Positions 30,829 to 40,588 of a stretch of 64,000 bases of DNA are shown piece by piece. Source of the DNA: Pedobacter mendelii (GTDB lineage: Bacteria; Bacteroidota; Bacteroidia; Sphingobacteriales; Sphingobacteriaceae); assembly GCF_014635725.1 (NCBI RefSeq), contig NZ_BMDJ01000004.1:186001-250000 (forward strand), read 5' to 3'. Made by a program: the position numbers and the translations under genes. The notes below the pieces were generated by a model. It was not told where the DNA came from. It made no database searches and was given only the letters and a program-made list of their open reading frames with translations. Each line of letters opens with the position of its first letter. Within the stretch, counting starts at the first letter, position 1.

Positions 30829-30882
30829 TAGATAAGACTCTTAAATGTAGTTTAATCGAAAAGTAAAAATTTGTAATTAATT

Positions 30883-30925
30883 AGAGGCTGTATTCATTTA
30901 AAATTTATGATAATAGCCTCTTTTT
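30883..30925 (+). terminator. Rho-independent terminator after katG
   Basis: Arms AGAGGCT (30883-30889) and AGCCTCT (30915-30921) pair perfectly, with a T-run through 30925 and a 25-base AT-rich loop. It lies 55 bp after the katG stop. Confidence 0.65.
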
Positions 30926-30985
30926 CATTCCCGCCAAATGAAATGCTAAATTGAAAACCTAATTATTTATTCATAATTTGGACTT

Positions 30986-32182
30986 ATGCTTTTTGAGTTT
31001 AGCCTTTACAGCTGTCTTCTTCTCATCTTTTTCTTTCATATATCAGTATATAGTTTTTTGTTTTTTAAAAGAGCTATAAAACTAGAAAACTATGCAGATA
31101 AATTAATGGGTTGGTTTTTGCTCATTGCTGCGCTTTTGATTATCCCTTTTATGGTTGGCTTTGCTGGCTGGTACGATAATCAACCTTATCGCGATATTCT
31201 ATTTTTTGTTCCTTTTGTACACAGTTTGTTTATTGGGCCAATACTGTATTTCTACACCCAGTCTATCTTTAATTATAGTTTTCGTATAAAAGGAAAAGCA
31301 CTTATACATTTATTGCCAGGTGCACTATACTTGGTAATTAATGTGGCATTAAGCTTAATTGATGTGCTTATCTATAAAAAATACCATCTAACCAGCGAAT
31401 ACGAAGATCCTGATTTCGCCACTTGGTACACACTTCTTTCGATGGTGAGTGTGCTTATCTATCTATTCTTATCCATACGATATTATAATCAATATAAAAA
31501 ATACACGGCCATTGCTACATCGTTTGCAGACCAAGCAAGTTTAAAATGGCTTAGGAATTTTCTCTATGCATTTGCCTTGTTAAGTGTAATGCCAATCATA
31601 AGAGCAATACTTTCTAACTTTACGTTTTTCGAGCGCATGCGGTATTTTGGACCTTGGTATTACTATGTAGGTTTTGCAATTGTTGTTTATTATATTGCTA
31701 TTAATGCCTATCATGCCGTTTATTTGCCACTGTACAAAATCCAATTCGATCCAATTTTATTATCTGGATTTGATGAGGAACAAGTAACTTCGATAACAGA
31801 AAGCAAAGATTCTACAATTGCAATAAATGAACCTTTAGTTGTTGATGAAAAGATGATTGCGCTTAAATTAGCGCTAATTCAATTAATGCAGAAGGAATTT
31901 TTATTTGAACGCTCGGATCTAACTTTAAGCGAAGTTGCCAAGAAACTTCATACAAATGCTGTTGTTTTAAGTAGGGCTGTAAATCAGCAATTTGGACTTA
32001 ATTTTAACGACTACATTAATCAATACCGGGTTAATGCAGTAATTGAGCGATTATCTCTACCCGAATTTAAAAATCAAACTTTACTTGCCATTGCATTCGA
32101 TGCAGGTTTTAATTCTAAAGCGACTTTTAATCGAAGCTTCAAAAAGTTTACAGGCAAAAACCCGAAAGATTTCCTGAATTAA
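30986..32182 (+). CDS. Membrane-anchored AraC-family regulator
   Basis: A 398-residue protein with an N-terminal membrane region of about six to seven hydrophobic segments (residues 5-245) and a C-terminal AraC-type DNA-binding domain (about 295-398) with two helix-turn-helix units (LSEVAKKLHTNAVVLSRAVN and LLAIAFDAGFNSKATFNRSF). This architecture is common in Bacteroidota and is thought to sense a signal at the membrane. It lies 80 bp upstream of an outer-membrane barrel gene, and the gap holds two copies of a 14-bp palindrome. I infer that it controls that barrel. Confidence 0.9.
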   Translation: MLFEFSLYSCLLLIFFFHISVYSFLFFKRAIKLENYADKLMGWFLLIAALLIIPFMVGFAGWYDNQPYRDILFFVPFVHSLFIGPILYFYTQSIFNYSFRIKGKALIHLLPGALYLVINVALSLIDVLIYKKYHLTSEYEDPDFATWYTLLSMVSVLIYLFLSIRYYNQYKKYTAIATSFADQASLKWLRNFLYAFALLSVMPIIRAILSNFTFFERMRYFGPWYYYVGFAIVVYYIAINAYHAVYLPLYKIQFDPILLSGFDEEQVTSITESKDSTIAINEPLVVDEKMIALKLALIQLMQKEFLFERSDLTLSEVAKKLHTNAVVLSRAVNQQFGLNFNDYINQYRVNAVIERLSLPEFKNQTLLAIAFDAGFNSKATFNRSFKKFTGKNPKDFLN

Positions 32183-32195
32183 AATAAATAGGTTG

Positions 32196-32242
32196 CAAAT
32201 TATAATTTGAGCCCTCATAATGTTGCCTCAAATTATGATTTG
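32196..32242. promoter_or_regulatory. Pair of 14-bp palindromes upstream of the outer-membrane barrel gene
   Basis: CAAATTATAATTTG at 32196-32209 is a perfect 14-bp palindrome. A second copy with one change (A to G) is at 32229-32242. Their starts are 33 bp apart, close to three helical turns, so two bound dimers would face the same side. A half site, ATAATTTG, also lies at 30973-30980 just before the AraC-type gene. This looks like a regulator-binding pair; the adjacent AraC-type protein is the natural candidate. Confidence 0.55.
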
Positions 32243-32292
32243 AAGCGATAGCCTATTGGATTATGATGAGTTTTGATGAAAAAAGCTCAATC

Positions 32293-34461
32293 ATGAAACA
32301 CTTCTTAACTTACTTGTTTTTATGTTTTATCAATTTATCAGCCACTGCACAAAAGCCTGATAGTATTTCGATTAAAACGGATACATTAAAATCTTTTCGC
32401 CTTAACGAGGTGAATATAAAAAGCGCTGTACCAATAATTCAGGTTAAGACAGATAAAACACAATTAAATGTTGATGCCATGCCGAATTCAGTTGGCTTAA
32501 ATGCACTAGAACTTTTAAGGCAAGTGCCTGGTGTTACTGTAGATGGACAAGATAACGTAAAAATTAGCGGTAAAAACGGCGTTCAGGTTTTATTAGATGG
32601 ACGAATCCAAACCTTGAATGCACAACAATTAAGTGCCTTGCTGAAAGGTACATCTGCATCTAACCTAAAAACCATTGAAGTGATCTCAAATCCATCGGCT
32701 AAATACGATGCCGCTGGAAATGCCGGAATAATTAACCTTGTTTTCAAAAAATCTGGAGCTTACGGCACAAGCGGTAGCCTAACTGCCGGTTACCAAAAAA
32801 TGGATAATTACAGGCAAAATGGTGCTTTCAATTTAAATAATAAAGGGAAGAAGATTTCAGTTTTTATAAACGGAAATTTGGATAATAGTTTACAGTTTAC
32901 AAAAGTGAATAGTAATCGTATTTTATCAGATAAAATTTTGACGCAGAGTGGATTAGAGAAACAAGGTTACAGCAATTCTATGGCTCGGGCTGGTTTAGAA
33001 TATGTTATAACAGAAAAACAAAAAATTGGTATGATTTCTAACTACCAGCGTACATGGGATGATTTTCCTTCGCAAGCAAATACCCAAGTATCAGGAAATA
33101 CAAATGATTTACTTTTAACCAATACCTTAGCTAATCTCACAGAAAATCGCTTGTCGAATAATTTTAACTACCAGTATCAAGGTCTAAATGAAAGTAAGTT
33201 GATTGTAGAAATAGATCAAATGCATTATACATCTCAATTGGGTAACAAGGTTGATAATCTTTTTACAACATCTGGATTAGCTACTTTATTTAACAATGAA
33301 ACAAAAAGTACAATAAATTTATATTCTGGTAAGGTTGATTATAGTCGTAAACTTGGAAAGGGTAACTTCGAATCAGGTATTAAATTTTCATCCAGCAAAA
33401 TCGATAATACTTTGAGAGGATTTCAAAATGATGCGGTTGGTACACGTTTAAATCAATTTAATGATTTTAATTACGGTGAAAAAATCGCAGCCGTTTATGG
33501 AAGTTTTGAGCGGAGTTACGGAAAATTTAATGTACAATTAGGCTTAAGGGCAGAATATACTAAGATGAAGGGCATTTCGGTAAACGAAATTGGTTTCGAA
33601 ACAGCTTTACCGGATACATCTTACCTTAATCTTTTCCCAACTTTGTTTCTAAGATATCAACTAAGTGAGAATAGCAGCATGGGTTTTGCATACAGTAGAA
33701 GGGTAAATCGTCCGTCGTTTCAAGATCAGAATCCATATATTTATCGAACGGATTTCTACTATGCATCGCAGGGTAATCCGTTGTTACTGCCTCAATTTAC
33801 CCAAAATTTGGAGTTCAATTACACTTTCGATGGTCAGCGACAGTTAAAATTAAATTACAACTCAACACGCGATTTAATAGAATTTGTACGAACCCAACAA
33901 GGCGACCAAACATTAGAACTGCCAATAAACGCTGGGGTTCGGAGCTTTTTAAATATCAGTTTGAGTACGCCATTTACATTTTTTAAAATTTGGTCTGGTT
34001 ATTTCTCTGCCGAACCATATTATCAGTTTTATAAAGCTGATTTAAGTAAATACAATGGCTTGGCTAGTATAAATAGAGGTGGAGCTGGCTTTAACGGATA
34101 TATAAGTAATACTTTTAATCTAGGAAAAAATTGGAAGGCTGGTTTAAGCAGCTGGTTTAATTATGCAAGTCGGTCATCTATCTACAGTACCAAAGCCATT
34201 TACAGTGTAGATTTATCATTAAAAAAATCTTTTTTTAATGATAAGCTAAATTTAAATTTGGCCATGAGAGACGTGTTTAATACACAAAAATGGGAGCAAA
34301 CTGCTATCATCGGACAAATAAACCAAACCAACTCCAGAAAGTGGGAAAGCCGTGGCGTTTATGTAGGATTAAACTACATTTTTGGAAATAAGAAAGTTAA
34401 AAGTTTAGGTACTGATAAAAGTAAGACAGAAGAACAAGAAAGGATAAAATCAAGAGGTTAG
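32293..34461 (+). CDS. Outer-membrane beta-barrel protein (TonB-dependent receptor-like)
   Basis: A 722-residue protein from the chosen start. A longer frame begins at 32263, but MKHFLTYLFLCFINLSATAQ reads as a clean signal peptide, so I place the start at 32293. After a short linker comes a plug-like domain (LRQVPGVTVDG, VLLDGR, ISNPSAKYDAAGNAGIINLV) and then a long beta-barrel with many alternating aromatic strands. It lacks the carboxypeptidase-regulatory domain and SusC insertions, which matches the outer-membrane beta-barrel family paired with AraC regulators. The C-terminus is Lys/Glu-rich rather than aromatic, which is usual in this group. The ligand is unknown; peptides or metal chelates are possible. 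Confidence 0.88.
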   Translation: MKHFLTYLFLCFINLSATAQKPDSISIKTDTLKSFRLNEVNIKSAVPIIQVKTDKTQLNVDAMPNSVGLNALELLRQVPGVTVDGQDNVKISGKNGVQVLLDGRIQTLNAQQLSALLKGTSASNLKTIEVISNPSAKYDAAGNAGIINLVFKKSGAYGTSGSLTAGYQKMDNYRQNGAFNLNNKGKKISVFINGNLDNSLQFTKVNSNRILSDKILTQSGLEKQGYSNSMARAGLEYVITEKQKIGMISNYQRTWDDFPSQANTQVSGNTNDLLLTNTLANLTENRLSNNFNYQYQGLNESKLIVEIDQMHYTSQLGNKVDNLFTTSGLATLFNNETKSTINLYSGKVDYSRKLGKGNFESGIKFSSSKIDNTLRGFQNDAVGTRLNQFNDFNYGEKIAAVYGSFERSYGKFNVQLGLRAEYTKMKGISVNEIGFETALPDTSYLNLFPTLFLRYQLSENSSMGFAYSRRVNRPSFQDQNPYIYRTDFYYASQGNPLLLPQFTQNLEFNYTFDGQRQLKLNYNSTRDLIEFVRTQQGDQTLELPINAGVRSFLNISLSTPFTFFKIWSGYFSAEPYYQFYKADLSKYNGLASINRGGAGFNGYISNTFNLGKNWKAGLSSWFNYASRSSIYSTKAIYSVDLSLKKSFFNDKLNLNLAMRDVFNTQKWEQTAIIGQINQTNSRKWESRGVYVGLNYIFGNKKVKSLGTDKSKTEEQERIKSRG

Positions 34462-34703
34462 CATTTTATGCTGCAGGGATATTTTTTTATGATTCATGCT
34501 TATAAATTTTTATTAAAACAATCTTAGGTTTTAGAGTGTTTGCCTTCAAGAATTATGTATAAAGCCAAATATTGAAGCCAATAATAAAGTTAAAATTGTA
34601 CTGTAATGAGATAATTACATCAAGAATTAATTTAGTTATTTGGTTTAACTTATTTCTTGGTAATTAATAAATAATTAATTTTTTTTGCATAAAATTATAC
34701 AAC

Positions 34704-36029
34704 TTGACAACAGAAAATATACCTCAAACACAACGCAAACCAGTTGTTTCAATAATCTTGCTAGTACTTGGCCTGGGTTTATTGTTATGCGTAGAAGGCT
34801 ACTATGGTTTTCGATTGCACACACTTTCAGGTCAGCAGAAGGAGATAAAGGAAGATTATTCAAATGTAAATAATATTACGTTAGGTTTATTCTCTGTTGA
34901 TCAATGGCATGATGAAGTTGCAGGAATCTTAAAAAATCAGGTGCGAAATTTTAAGATGACACCGAAGCAAAAAAAAGCGCTTCAGGTTGAAGTGGAACAA
35001 ATTATTCTTGCTCTGATTAATAAAGCAGAAGGCTTAATTAATAAACCACAAAAATCAGTAAGTGGAAAAATAACAAGGTTTGCTGTAAGAAATTTTGTGG
35101 ATACCGATGATATCAAAGCTCAGATTCCTGGATTTGCAAAAACTATCATCGCACAGGTAGATAACCCGACCAATAAAAAGCAATTGAGTACAATGGCTAT
35201 GGGTAAGTTTACACAAATGGAAAACACAGGTGTTGTTGATAGTCTTTTATCAGAGAAAGAAGCTTTAATTTCTAAAGTATATAAAAAATATCAAGTTAAA
35301 ACAGTTGATCAATTTAATAATAAGCTAACCAATTCGCTAGAGAATATTAAAAATCAAACATATACCTATTCATTCATCATGTTGATTGGTATTGTTGTGG
35401 TTTTGTCGCTCTGGTGGATGCTTAGAAGAAGAGTTGAGCTACATGCTACACTTTTTATTATGTCGTTATTATTTGCCTTTATACTGCTGGCGGTTGGTTT
35501 AATGGCATCGATGATAGAGGTTGACGCACGTATAAAATCATTAGATTTTGTGCTTTTAGGCGAACATGTGGTATTCAAAAATCAGGTATTATTCTTTCAA
35601 AGTAAAAGTATTCTTGATGTTGTTGAAGTATTAATTAAGCAACCGGCTGTTGATTCGATACTTGTGGGGATATTAATTTTGGTTTTTAGCATTCTCTTCC
35701 CTGTTATGAAATTGAGTTCAACAGGAATTCATTTATTAGGGAAAAAGAAATTGGCCGAAAATAAGGTTATCAAATACTTCGCTTTTCAATCTGGCAAATG
35801 GAGCATGGCCGATGTAATTGTAATAGCAATTTTGATGGTTTACATCGGCTTAAATGGTTTGTTAGAAACACAGTTAGCAATGTTAAATATAAAGAGCGAT
35901 GCCTTAACCATAATCACTACAAATAATACGGCACTACAGCCTGGTTACATTATATTCATCAGTTTCGTGCTGTATGGTTTAACATTATCAACAATTTTGA
36001 AATTTATTACGCCGCATGATTCTCACTAG
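34704..36029 (+). CDS. PqiA-like inner-membrane protein, first of a tandem pair
   Basis: A 441-residue membrane protein. One N-terminal membrane segment (about 13-33) is followed by a periplasmic helical region of about 190 residues and then four or more membrane segments (from about 225). The C-terminal half, with SMADVIVIAILMVYIGLNG and LFPVMKL-type stretches, resembles paraquat-inducible protein A. PqiA proteins act with MCE-domain partners in lipid transport between membranes; no MCE gene is visible here. The start is a TTG: no ATG is available upstream in frame, and the paralog downstream starts the same way. The downstream paralog is similar along the whole length, so the pair arose by duplication. 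Confidence 0.75.
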   Translation: MTTENIPQTQRKPVVSIILLVLGLGLLLCVEGYYGFRLHTLSGQQKEIKEDYSNVNNITLGLFSVDQWHDEVAGILKNQVRNFKMTPKQKKALQVEVEQIILALINKAEGLINKPQKSVSGKITRFAVRNFVDTDDIKAQIPGFAKTIIAQVDNPTNKKQLSTMAMGKFTQMENTGVVDSLLSEKEALISKVYKKYQVKTVDQFNNKLTNSLENIKNQTYTYSFIMLIGIVVVLSLWWMLRRRVELHATLFIMSLLFAFILLAVGLMASMIEVDARIKSLDFVLLGEHVVFKNQVLFFQSKSILDVVEVLIKQPAVDSILVGILILVFSILFPVMKLSSTGIHLLGKKKLAENKVIKYFAFQSGKWSMADVIVIAILMVYIGLNGLLETQLAMLNIKSDALTIITTNNTALQPGYIIFISFVLYGLTLSTILKFITPHDSH

Positions 36030-36075
36030 CACGTTTCCTAAATCTTTAAGTTCATTATTTTAATTTAATATAGCT

Positions 36076-37401
36076 TTGACAACTCATATACAAGAACCTT
36101 CAGCTAAAAAAAATAGTCTGGCCAACGTTATACTAATCATCGCACTAAGTATATTGCTTGCCGGTATGGCTTATTTTGGATATCGTTTGCGCCAAACTTC
36201 TATAGAAAGAGAGCAGATAAAAGAAGATTACAGCATGGTTAACAACATCACATTTGGTCTTTTTTCTGTAGATCAATGGAGAAATAAAATCGTTTCTGTG
36301 GTAGAAGGGCAAGTTGGTGATTTTAAAATGACTGCTAAGCAGAAAAAGGAATTGCAATCGCAAGTTGAGGCACAACTTAGTGGTTTGGTTAAAAAAACTG
36401 TTGCAGAATTTAATAAACCACAAAAATCGATAGGTGGTAAGTTAAAGAAGTTTGCGTTTAAACAATTTGTAGATCCGAAGAAAATACAAGCACTAGTTCC
36501 ATCATTTGCCAGAACAATCATTGCAAAGATTAATAGTCCGGCAAGTATTAAAAGACTAAAAGGCATTGCAACGAGTAAAATAGATCAGTTAGAAAAACAA
36601 ACTTACGATAGTACAGAATTTGCTGGAGTTGCAGTTACAAAGTACATCGCTAAAAAATATAATGTATCTGATCCTGAACAATTCAATAAGAAAATTAGTA
36701 CCCGTTTAGAAGGGATAAATAAAGATACCCAAAATGCTGCTTGGGCAATGATTACATGCTTAGTGGTTGCGCTAGGAATCTGGCTGATAATGAGAAAGCA
36801 AACGCAGCTTCATACCACTCACTTTATTGTTTCGTTATTGTTTGCCGTTGTGATATTAGCGGTTGGCATAACCACACCAATTATTGAAGTTGATGCAAGA
36901 ATACAATCTCTAAATTTTATGCTGCTTGGCGAAAAAATCGTGTTTGAAAACCAAGTGTTATTTTTTCAAAGCAAAAGTATATTAGATATTATTTGGGTTT
37001 TAATTAAACAGCCTAAACCAGATTCGGTAGTTATTGGCGCACTTATTTTTATTTTCGTAATCATATTTCCGGTTTTAAGATTGATTGGCAAGGGGATTCA
37101 CATTTTGGGAAATAATAAATTCGGAGAAAATAAAGTGGTTAAATATTTAGCATTAGATTCTGGCAAATGGGATATGGCAGATGTAATGGTAGTTGGAATA
37201 TTGATGACTTACATTGGTTTAAATGGAATTTTGAAAAGCCAGTTATCTAATTTAAACATCCATAATGATTTTTTAACAACAATGACTGTTAACAACACCT
37301 CGTTGCAGCCAGGTTATTTTGTTTTTGTTGGCTATGTGGCTTATGCAATAATATTATCTGTAATTATGAAAAGAATTACACCAAATGATACCATCATTTA
37401 A
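36076..37401 (+). CDS. PqiA-like inner-membrane protein, second of a tandem pair
   Basis: This 441-residue paralog has the same length and domain order as its upstream neighbour: an N-terminal membrane segment (about 17-37), a periplasmic helical region and a C-terminal PqiA-like membrane domain (MADVMVVGILMTYIGLNG). Shared blocks include KEDYS.VNNIT.GLFSVDQW, IIEVDARIQSLNFMLLGE and NQVLFFQSKSILD. An in-frame stop lies five codons before the TTG, and the next Met is residue 31 inside the membrane segment, so the TTG start is well supported. The gap between the two genes is 46 bp. They probably work together, perhaps as a heterodimer; this is inference. Confidence 0.75.
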   Translation: MTTHIQEPSAKKNSLANVILIIALSILLAGMAYFGYRLRQTSIEREQIKEDYSMVNNITFGLFSVDQWRNKIVSVVEGQVGDFKMTAKQKKELQSQVEAQLSGLVKKTVAEFNKPQKSIGGKLKKFAFKQFVDPKKIQALVPSFARTIIAKINSPASIKRLKGIATSKIDQLEKQTYDSTEFAGVAVTKYIAKKYNVSDPEQFNKKISTRLEGINKDTQNAAWAMITCLVVALGIWLIMRKQTQLHTTHFIVSLLFAVVILAVGITTPIIEVDARIQSLNFMLLGEKIVFENQVLFFQSKSILDIIWVLIKQPKPDSVVIGALIFIFVIIFPVLRLIGKGIHILGNNKFGENKVVKYLALDSGKWDMADVMVVGILMTYIGLNGILKSQLSNLNIHNDFLTTMTVNNTSLQPGYFVFVGYVAYAIILSVIMKRITPNDTII

Positions 37402-37556
37402 TTTATAAGGTTTTTTCATTGTAACATATAGGGATTTATTAAGTTGTTTATTGAACCAATTTCATCAGCCATAATAGTTGATGATTTTATATAACTTGAA
37501 TATTTGCAGATTTTGCCCAGTTTTTGCTAAAAGCATTTCCTTAAATTTATAAAGTA

Positions 37557-37584
37557 TATTTTTGGTCGTGCCACTACTAAGTGG
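37557..37584 (+). promoter_or_regulatory. Promoter box and 5' hairpin of the DUF5695 gene
   Basis: TATTTTTG at 37557-37564 matches TAnnTTTG. The expected start point, about 37571, coincides with a small hairpin: CCACT (37571-37575), loop ACTA, AGTGG (37580-37584). The mRNA would begin with this stem, 12 bases before the ATG. No clear -33 element is present. Confidence 0.35.
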
Positions 37585-37596
37585 TGTGGATGGATT

Positions 37597-40359
37597 ATGC
37601 TTTTAAATCAAAATAACTTAAATTCTCTGGTAAAGAATATCTTAAGGGTTGTTCTTTTCACCGCTCTGATTGCTACAAATACATTAAAAAGTTTCTCACA
37701 ATCGCCGTGGATTGCACTCGGCAAAAAGCCATCAACTTTAGCGCTGGAGCAAGGATTTTTAACTTTTGATGCAGACGATTTTAATTTAAAACTTGTAAGA
37801 TCCTCGCAAACAGTAGCTGGATTAAGGCCCAAAACGGTTAAAGACTTCGATTTTGTACCAAGTGATAGCTTAAAAGTGAGAAGTTCTGATGGACTTTATC
37901 ATTTAGGTGATATCAATTTAAAACTCAGAATTGGAGATGATCTAACCTGGAAAAGTTACAGCACGGCTGCTAAACGCAATCCTGTCAAAAACCTTTCCGT
38001 ACCAAATGTACTTGCAGCCGCCGATTTAAGTCAGACATTAGCTGCAGATTTTCCATTAGCCTTAAAAAGATTTTGGGAAATGAAAGCAGGCAAATTAGTT
38101 TTACGTTTCGAATTAACCAATAAAACAACTCAAAACATAGAAATAGGTGCCTTGGGTATCCCAATGATATTTGATAATATTTTAGAAGGTAGAACACTCG
38201 AGCAAACCCATGCAAAAAACGTTTTTTACGATCCTTATATCGGTAAGGATGCAGGATACTTGCAGGTAACCAGATTAAGCGGTCATGCACCATCATTAAT
38301 TGTTACACCTTTAGGAAAAACTCCTTTCGAAGCTTATAATCCATTAAATGATGATAAAACACCGCGTGGAATTGCTTTCGAAGGTTTTTATGAATGGATG
38401 GTTTACAGTAAAGTTTATGCTGAAAACGAATGGAAAGGAGTGGAGCAGTGGAATACGCCGACTTCTATTGTTCTAAAACCGGGAGAAATAAAAACCTACG
38501 GACTTCAATTCATTTTATCAGGAACGGCAAAAGATATCGAAAATACACTTATAGAAAACCGCAAGCCGGTTGCTATGTCGGTTCCGGGTTATGTGCTTCC
38601 AAAAGATGTTGATGCAAAATTGTTCATCAACTATCATAAAAAAATCAAATCTATTAATATTTATCCTTTAAATTCTTTAACAGTTAAATCAATTGGTTCT
38701 ACTAAAAATGGTTGGAAAAGCTATTCTGTAAAAGGAAATTATTCTGGAAGAGTACGATTATCGATAACTTATGCTAATGGATTAATTCAAACCATAAACT
38801 ATAAAGTTATCGAGCCTGAAAGTGAAGTAATAGCTAGTTATGGAAATTTTCTAATAACAAAACAGTGGTTTGACAAGGCTGATAACATCTTCAAACGTAA
38901 TCCTTCGGTAATAACTTATGATTATGAAAAGCAACAACAGGTTATTCAGGATAACAGGGCTTGGATTGCTGGTTTAAGTGATGAAGGAGGTGCAGGTTCA
39001 TGGCTTGGCGCAATGATGAAGCAATTGGTTCATCCTGAAAAGGCCGAAATTGATAAGCTAAAACAATTTGTAGATACAGTGATGTTTGGCCGGATTCAAC
39101 TTAAAGATGGGCCTCAGAAATATGGCGTTAGGAAAAGTTTATTTTATTACGCACCCGATTCTTTGCCAAAAGAGACTTATTTTAAAGACATCAATTTTAA
39201 AACCTGGTCTGCATGGCCAAAAAAAGAAGCCGATAACCTTGGCCGTTCATACAACTATCCTCATGTTGCTGCCGCACATTGGGTAATGTATCGCCTTGCT
39301 CGCAACCACCAGGGATTGGTTGAGGAAAAATCCTGGAAACAATATTTAATTGATGCCGCTGAAACAGGTTTAGCAATGGTAAATATTGCACCATACTACG
39401 CACAATTCGGGCAAATGGAAGGCACAATTTTCTACCTGATTTTAACCGACTTAAAAAATGAGGGATTAACTTTAGAAGCAGAGAAACTTGAAGGCGAGAT
39501 GAAAAAGCGTGCTAACCATTGGCGTTCGCTTGATTATCCTTTTGGAAGTGAAATGCCTTGGGATTCAACCGGACAGGAAGAAGTTTATGTTTGGTCTAAC
39601 TATTTTGGCTACCAGGATAAGGCAAAAGTTACTCTTGATGCAATCCTGGCTTATATGCCAGTGGTGCCGCATTGGGCTTATAATGGTAACGCCCGCAGGT
39701 ATTGGGATTTCTTATACGGCGGCAAACTAATGCGAATTGAACGTATGATTCATCATTATGGTTCGGCACTAAATGCCATCCCTGTTTTGATGGATTATCG
39801 TAAAAATCCTGATGATTTTTACCTGTTGCGTACTGGTTACGGCGGTTTAATGGGTTCGATTTCCAATATTACCAAAGATGGTTTTGCACCTGCTGCTTTT
39901 CATGCATATCCTTCAACTTTAAAGAATGATGGCATTACAGGCGATTACGGTTCTGGTTTTTTCGGTTATGCGGTTAATACATCATCGTATATTTTAAAAC
40001 ATAAAGAGTTTGGTTGGCTGATTTTTGGCGGAAACCTGACTGAAAATCGTAATATCATCCGTGTAAAATTAACTACGGCAGCAAAATCATCAATTTATGT
40101 AGCACCTGCCGGACTTTGGATAACCTTAGATGCAGGAACAATCGACGAGCTAACTTACAACACCGTAAATGGTGAGATTCGTTTAAGTTTAAGTAAAGCT
40201 GATGAATACACAAATAACGCAGTGATAAGAATAAGCCAACCAGCGAAAGTGAATGGTGTGGGTAAGTATTCATTGAAAGATAAAAGTATTGGAGAACGAG
40301 GTGCTTATGAAGTTAAGTTGTCAAATGAAATATCGTCAGAAGTAATATTACTCAGGTAA
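37597..40359 (+). CDS. Secreted DUF5695-family protein
   Basis: A 920-residue protein with an N-terminal signal (hydrophobic stretch 14-30, cleavage near SFSQ). I recognise the family as DUF5695, large secreted proteins of Bacteroidota that look like carbohydrate-active enzymes. An N-terminal beta-sandwich region is followed by an alpha-helical toroid-like middle (DNRAWIAGLSDEGGAGSWLGAMMK, SYNYPHVAAAHWVMYRLARN, NYFGYQDKAKV) and a C-terminal beta domain. No catalytic residue has been assigned to my knowledge. It converges on a GH127 gene, so a role in plant-type polysaccharide breakdown is plausible but unproven. Confidence 0.75.
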   Translation: MLLNQNNLNSLVKNILRVVLFTALIATNTLKSFSQSPWIALGKKPSTLALEQGFLTFDADDFNLKLVRSSQTVAGLRPKTVKDFDFVPSDSLKVRSSDGLYHLGDINLKLRIGDDLTWKSYSTAAKRNPVKNLSVPNVLAAADLSQTLAADFPLALKRFWEMKAGKLVLRFELTNKTTQNIEIGALGIPMIFDNILEGRTLEQTHAKNVFYDPYIGKDAGYLQVTRLSGHAPSLIVTPLGKTPFEAYNPLNDDKTPRGIAFEGFYEWMVYSKVYAENEWKGVEQWNTPTSIVLKPGEIKTYGLQFILSGTAKDIENTLIENRKPVAMSVPGYVLPKDVDAKLFINYHKKIKSINIYPLNSLTVKSIGSTKNGWKSYSVKGNYSGRVRLSITYANGLIQTINYKVIEPESEVIASYGNFLITKQWFDKADNIFKRNPSVITYDYEKQQQVIQDNRAWIAGLSDEGGAGSWLGAMMKQLVHPEKAEIDKLKQFVDTVMFGRIQLKDGPQKYGVRKSLFYYAPDSLPKETYFKDINFKTWSAWPKKEADNLGRSYNYPHVAAAHWVMYRLARNHQGLVEEKSWKQYLIDAAETGLAMVNIAPYYAQFGQMEGTIFYLILTDLKNEGLTLEAEKLEGEMKKRANHWRSLDYPFGSEMPWDSTGQEEVYVWSNYFGYQDKAKVTLDAILAYMPVVPHWAYNGNARRYWDFLYGGKLMRIERMIHHYGSALNAIPVLMDYRKNPDDFYLLRTGYGGLMGSISNITKDGFAPAAFHAYPSTLKNDGITGDYGSGFFGYAVNTSSYILKHKEFGWLIFGGNLTENRNIIRVKLTTAAKSSIYVAPAGLWITLDAGTIDELTYNTVNGEIRLSLSKADEYTNNAVIRISQPAKVNGVGKYSLKDKSIGERGAYEVKLSNEISSEVILLR

Positions 40360-40588
40360 GTAGTAACGGTTTTTGATTTTAATAAATTTTTATATTTATT
40401 TCGGTTTGTGAGTTCATAGCCCTGATGAAAAGGAGATGACGTTATTCAAAAGTCATCCTTGCTGATGTGGCTTTTTCAGCCGGCAAAGCAATCTTTCTAA
40501 TAATATTAAATTAATTTTTATGCAGAAAGGATTACTTCATGCCAATGTATATCCAAACGCTTCAATTCGCAATAACGACTTTTTGAAT

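Noticed and set aside
34675-34873. Short reading frames on both strands around the start of the first PqiA-like gene
   Set aside because: They lie in the shadow of, or antisense to, the PqiA-like gene and have no family features.
36071-36078. TAGCTTTG as a -7 promoter box before the second PqiA-like gene
   Set aside because: It overlaps the TTG start codon, so transcription would begin inside the gene, and the next Met is in the membrane segment.
36145-36566. Antisense frames of 92 and 97 codons inside the second PqiA-like gene
   Set aside because: The forward frame is supported by its paralog; the antisense frames have no counterpart in the other copy.
40430-40460. Hairpin GATGAC/GTCATC after the DUF5695 gene as a terminator
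   Set aside because: The stem is short and no T-run follows directly.
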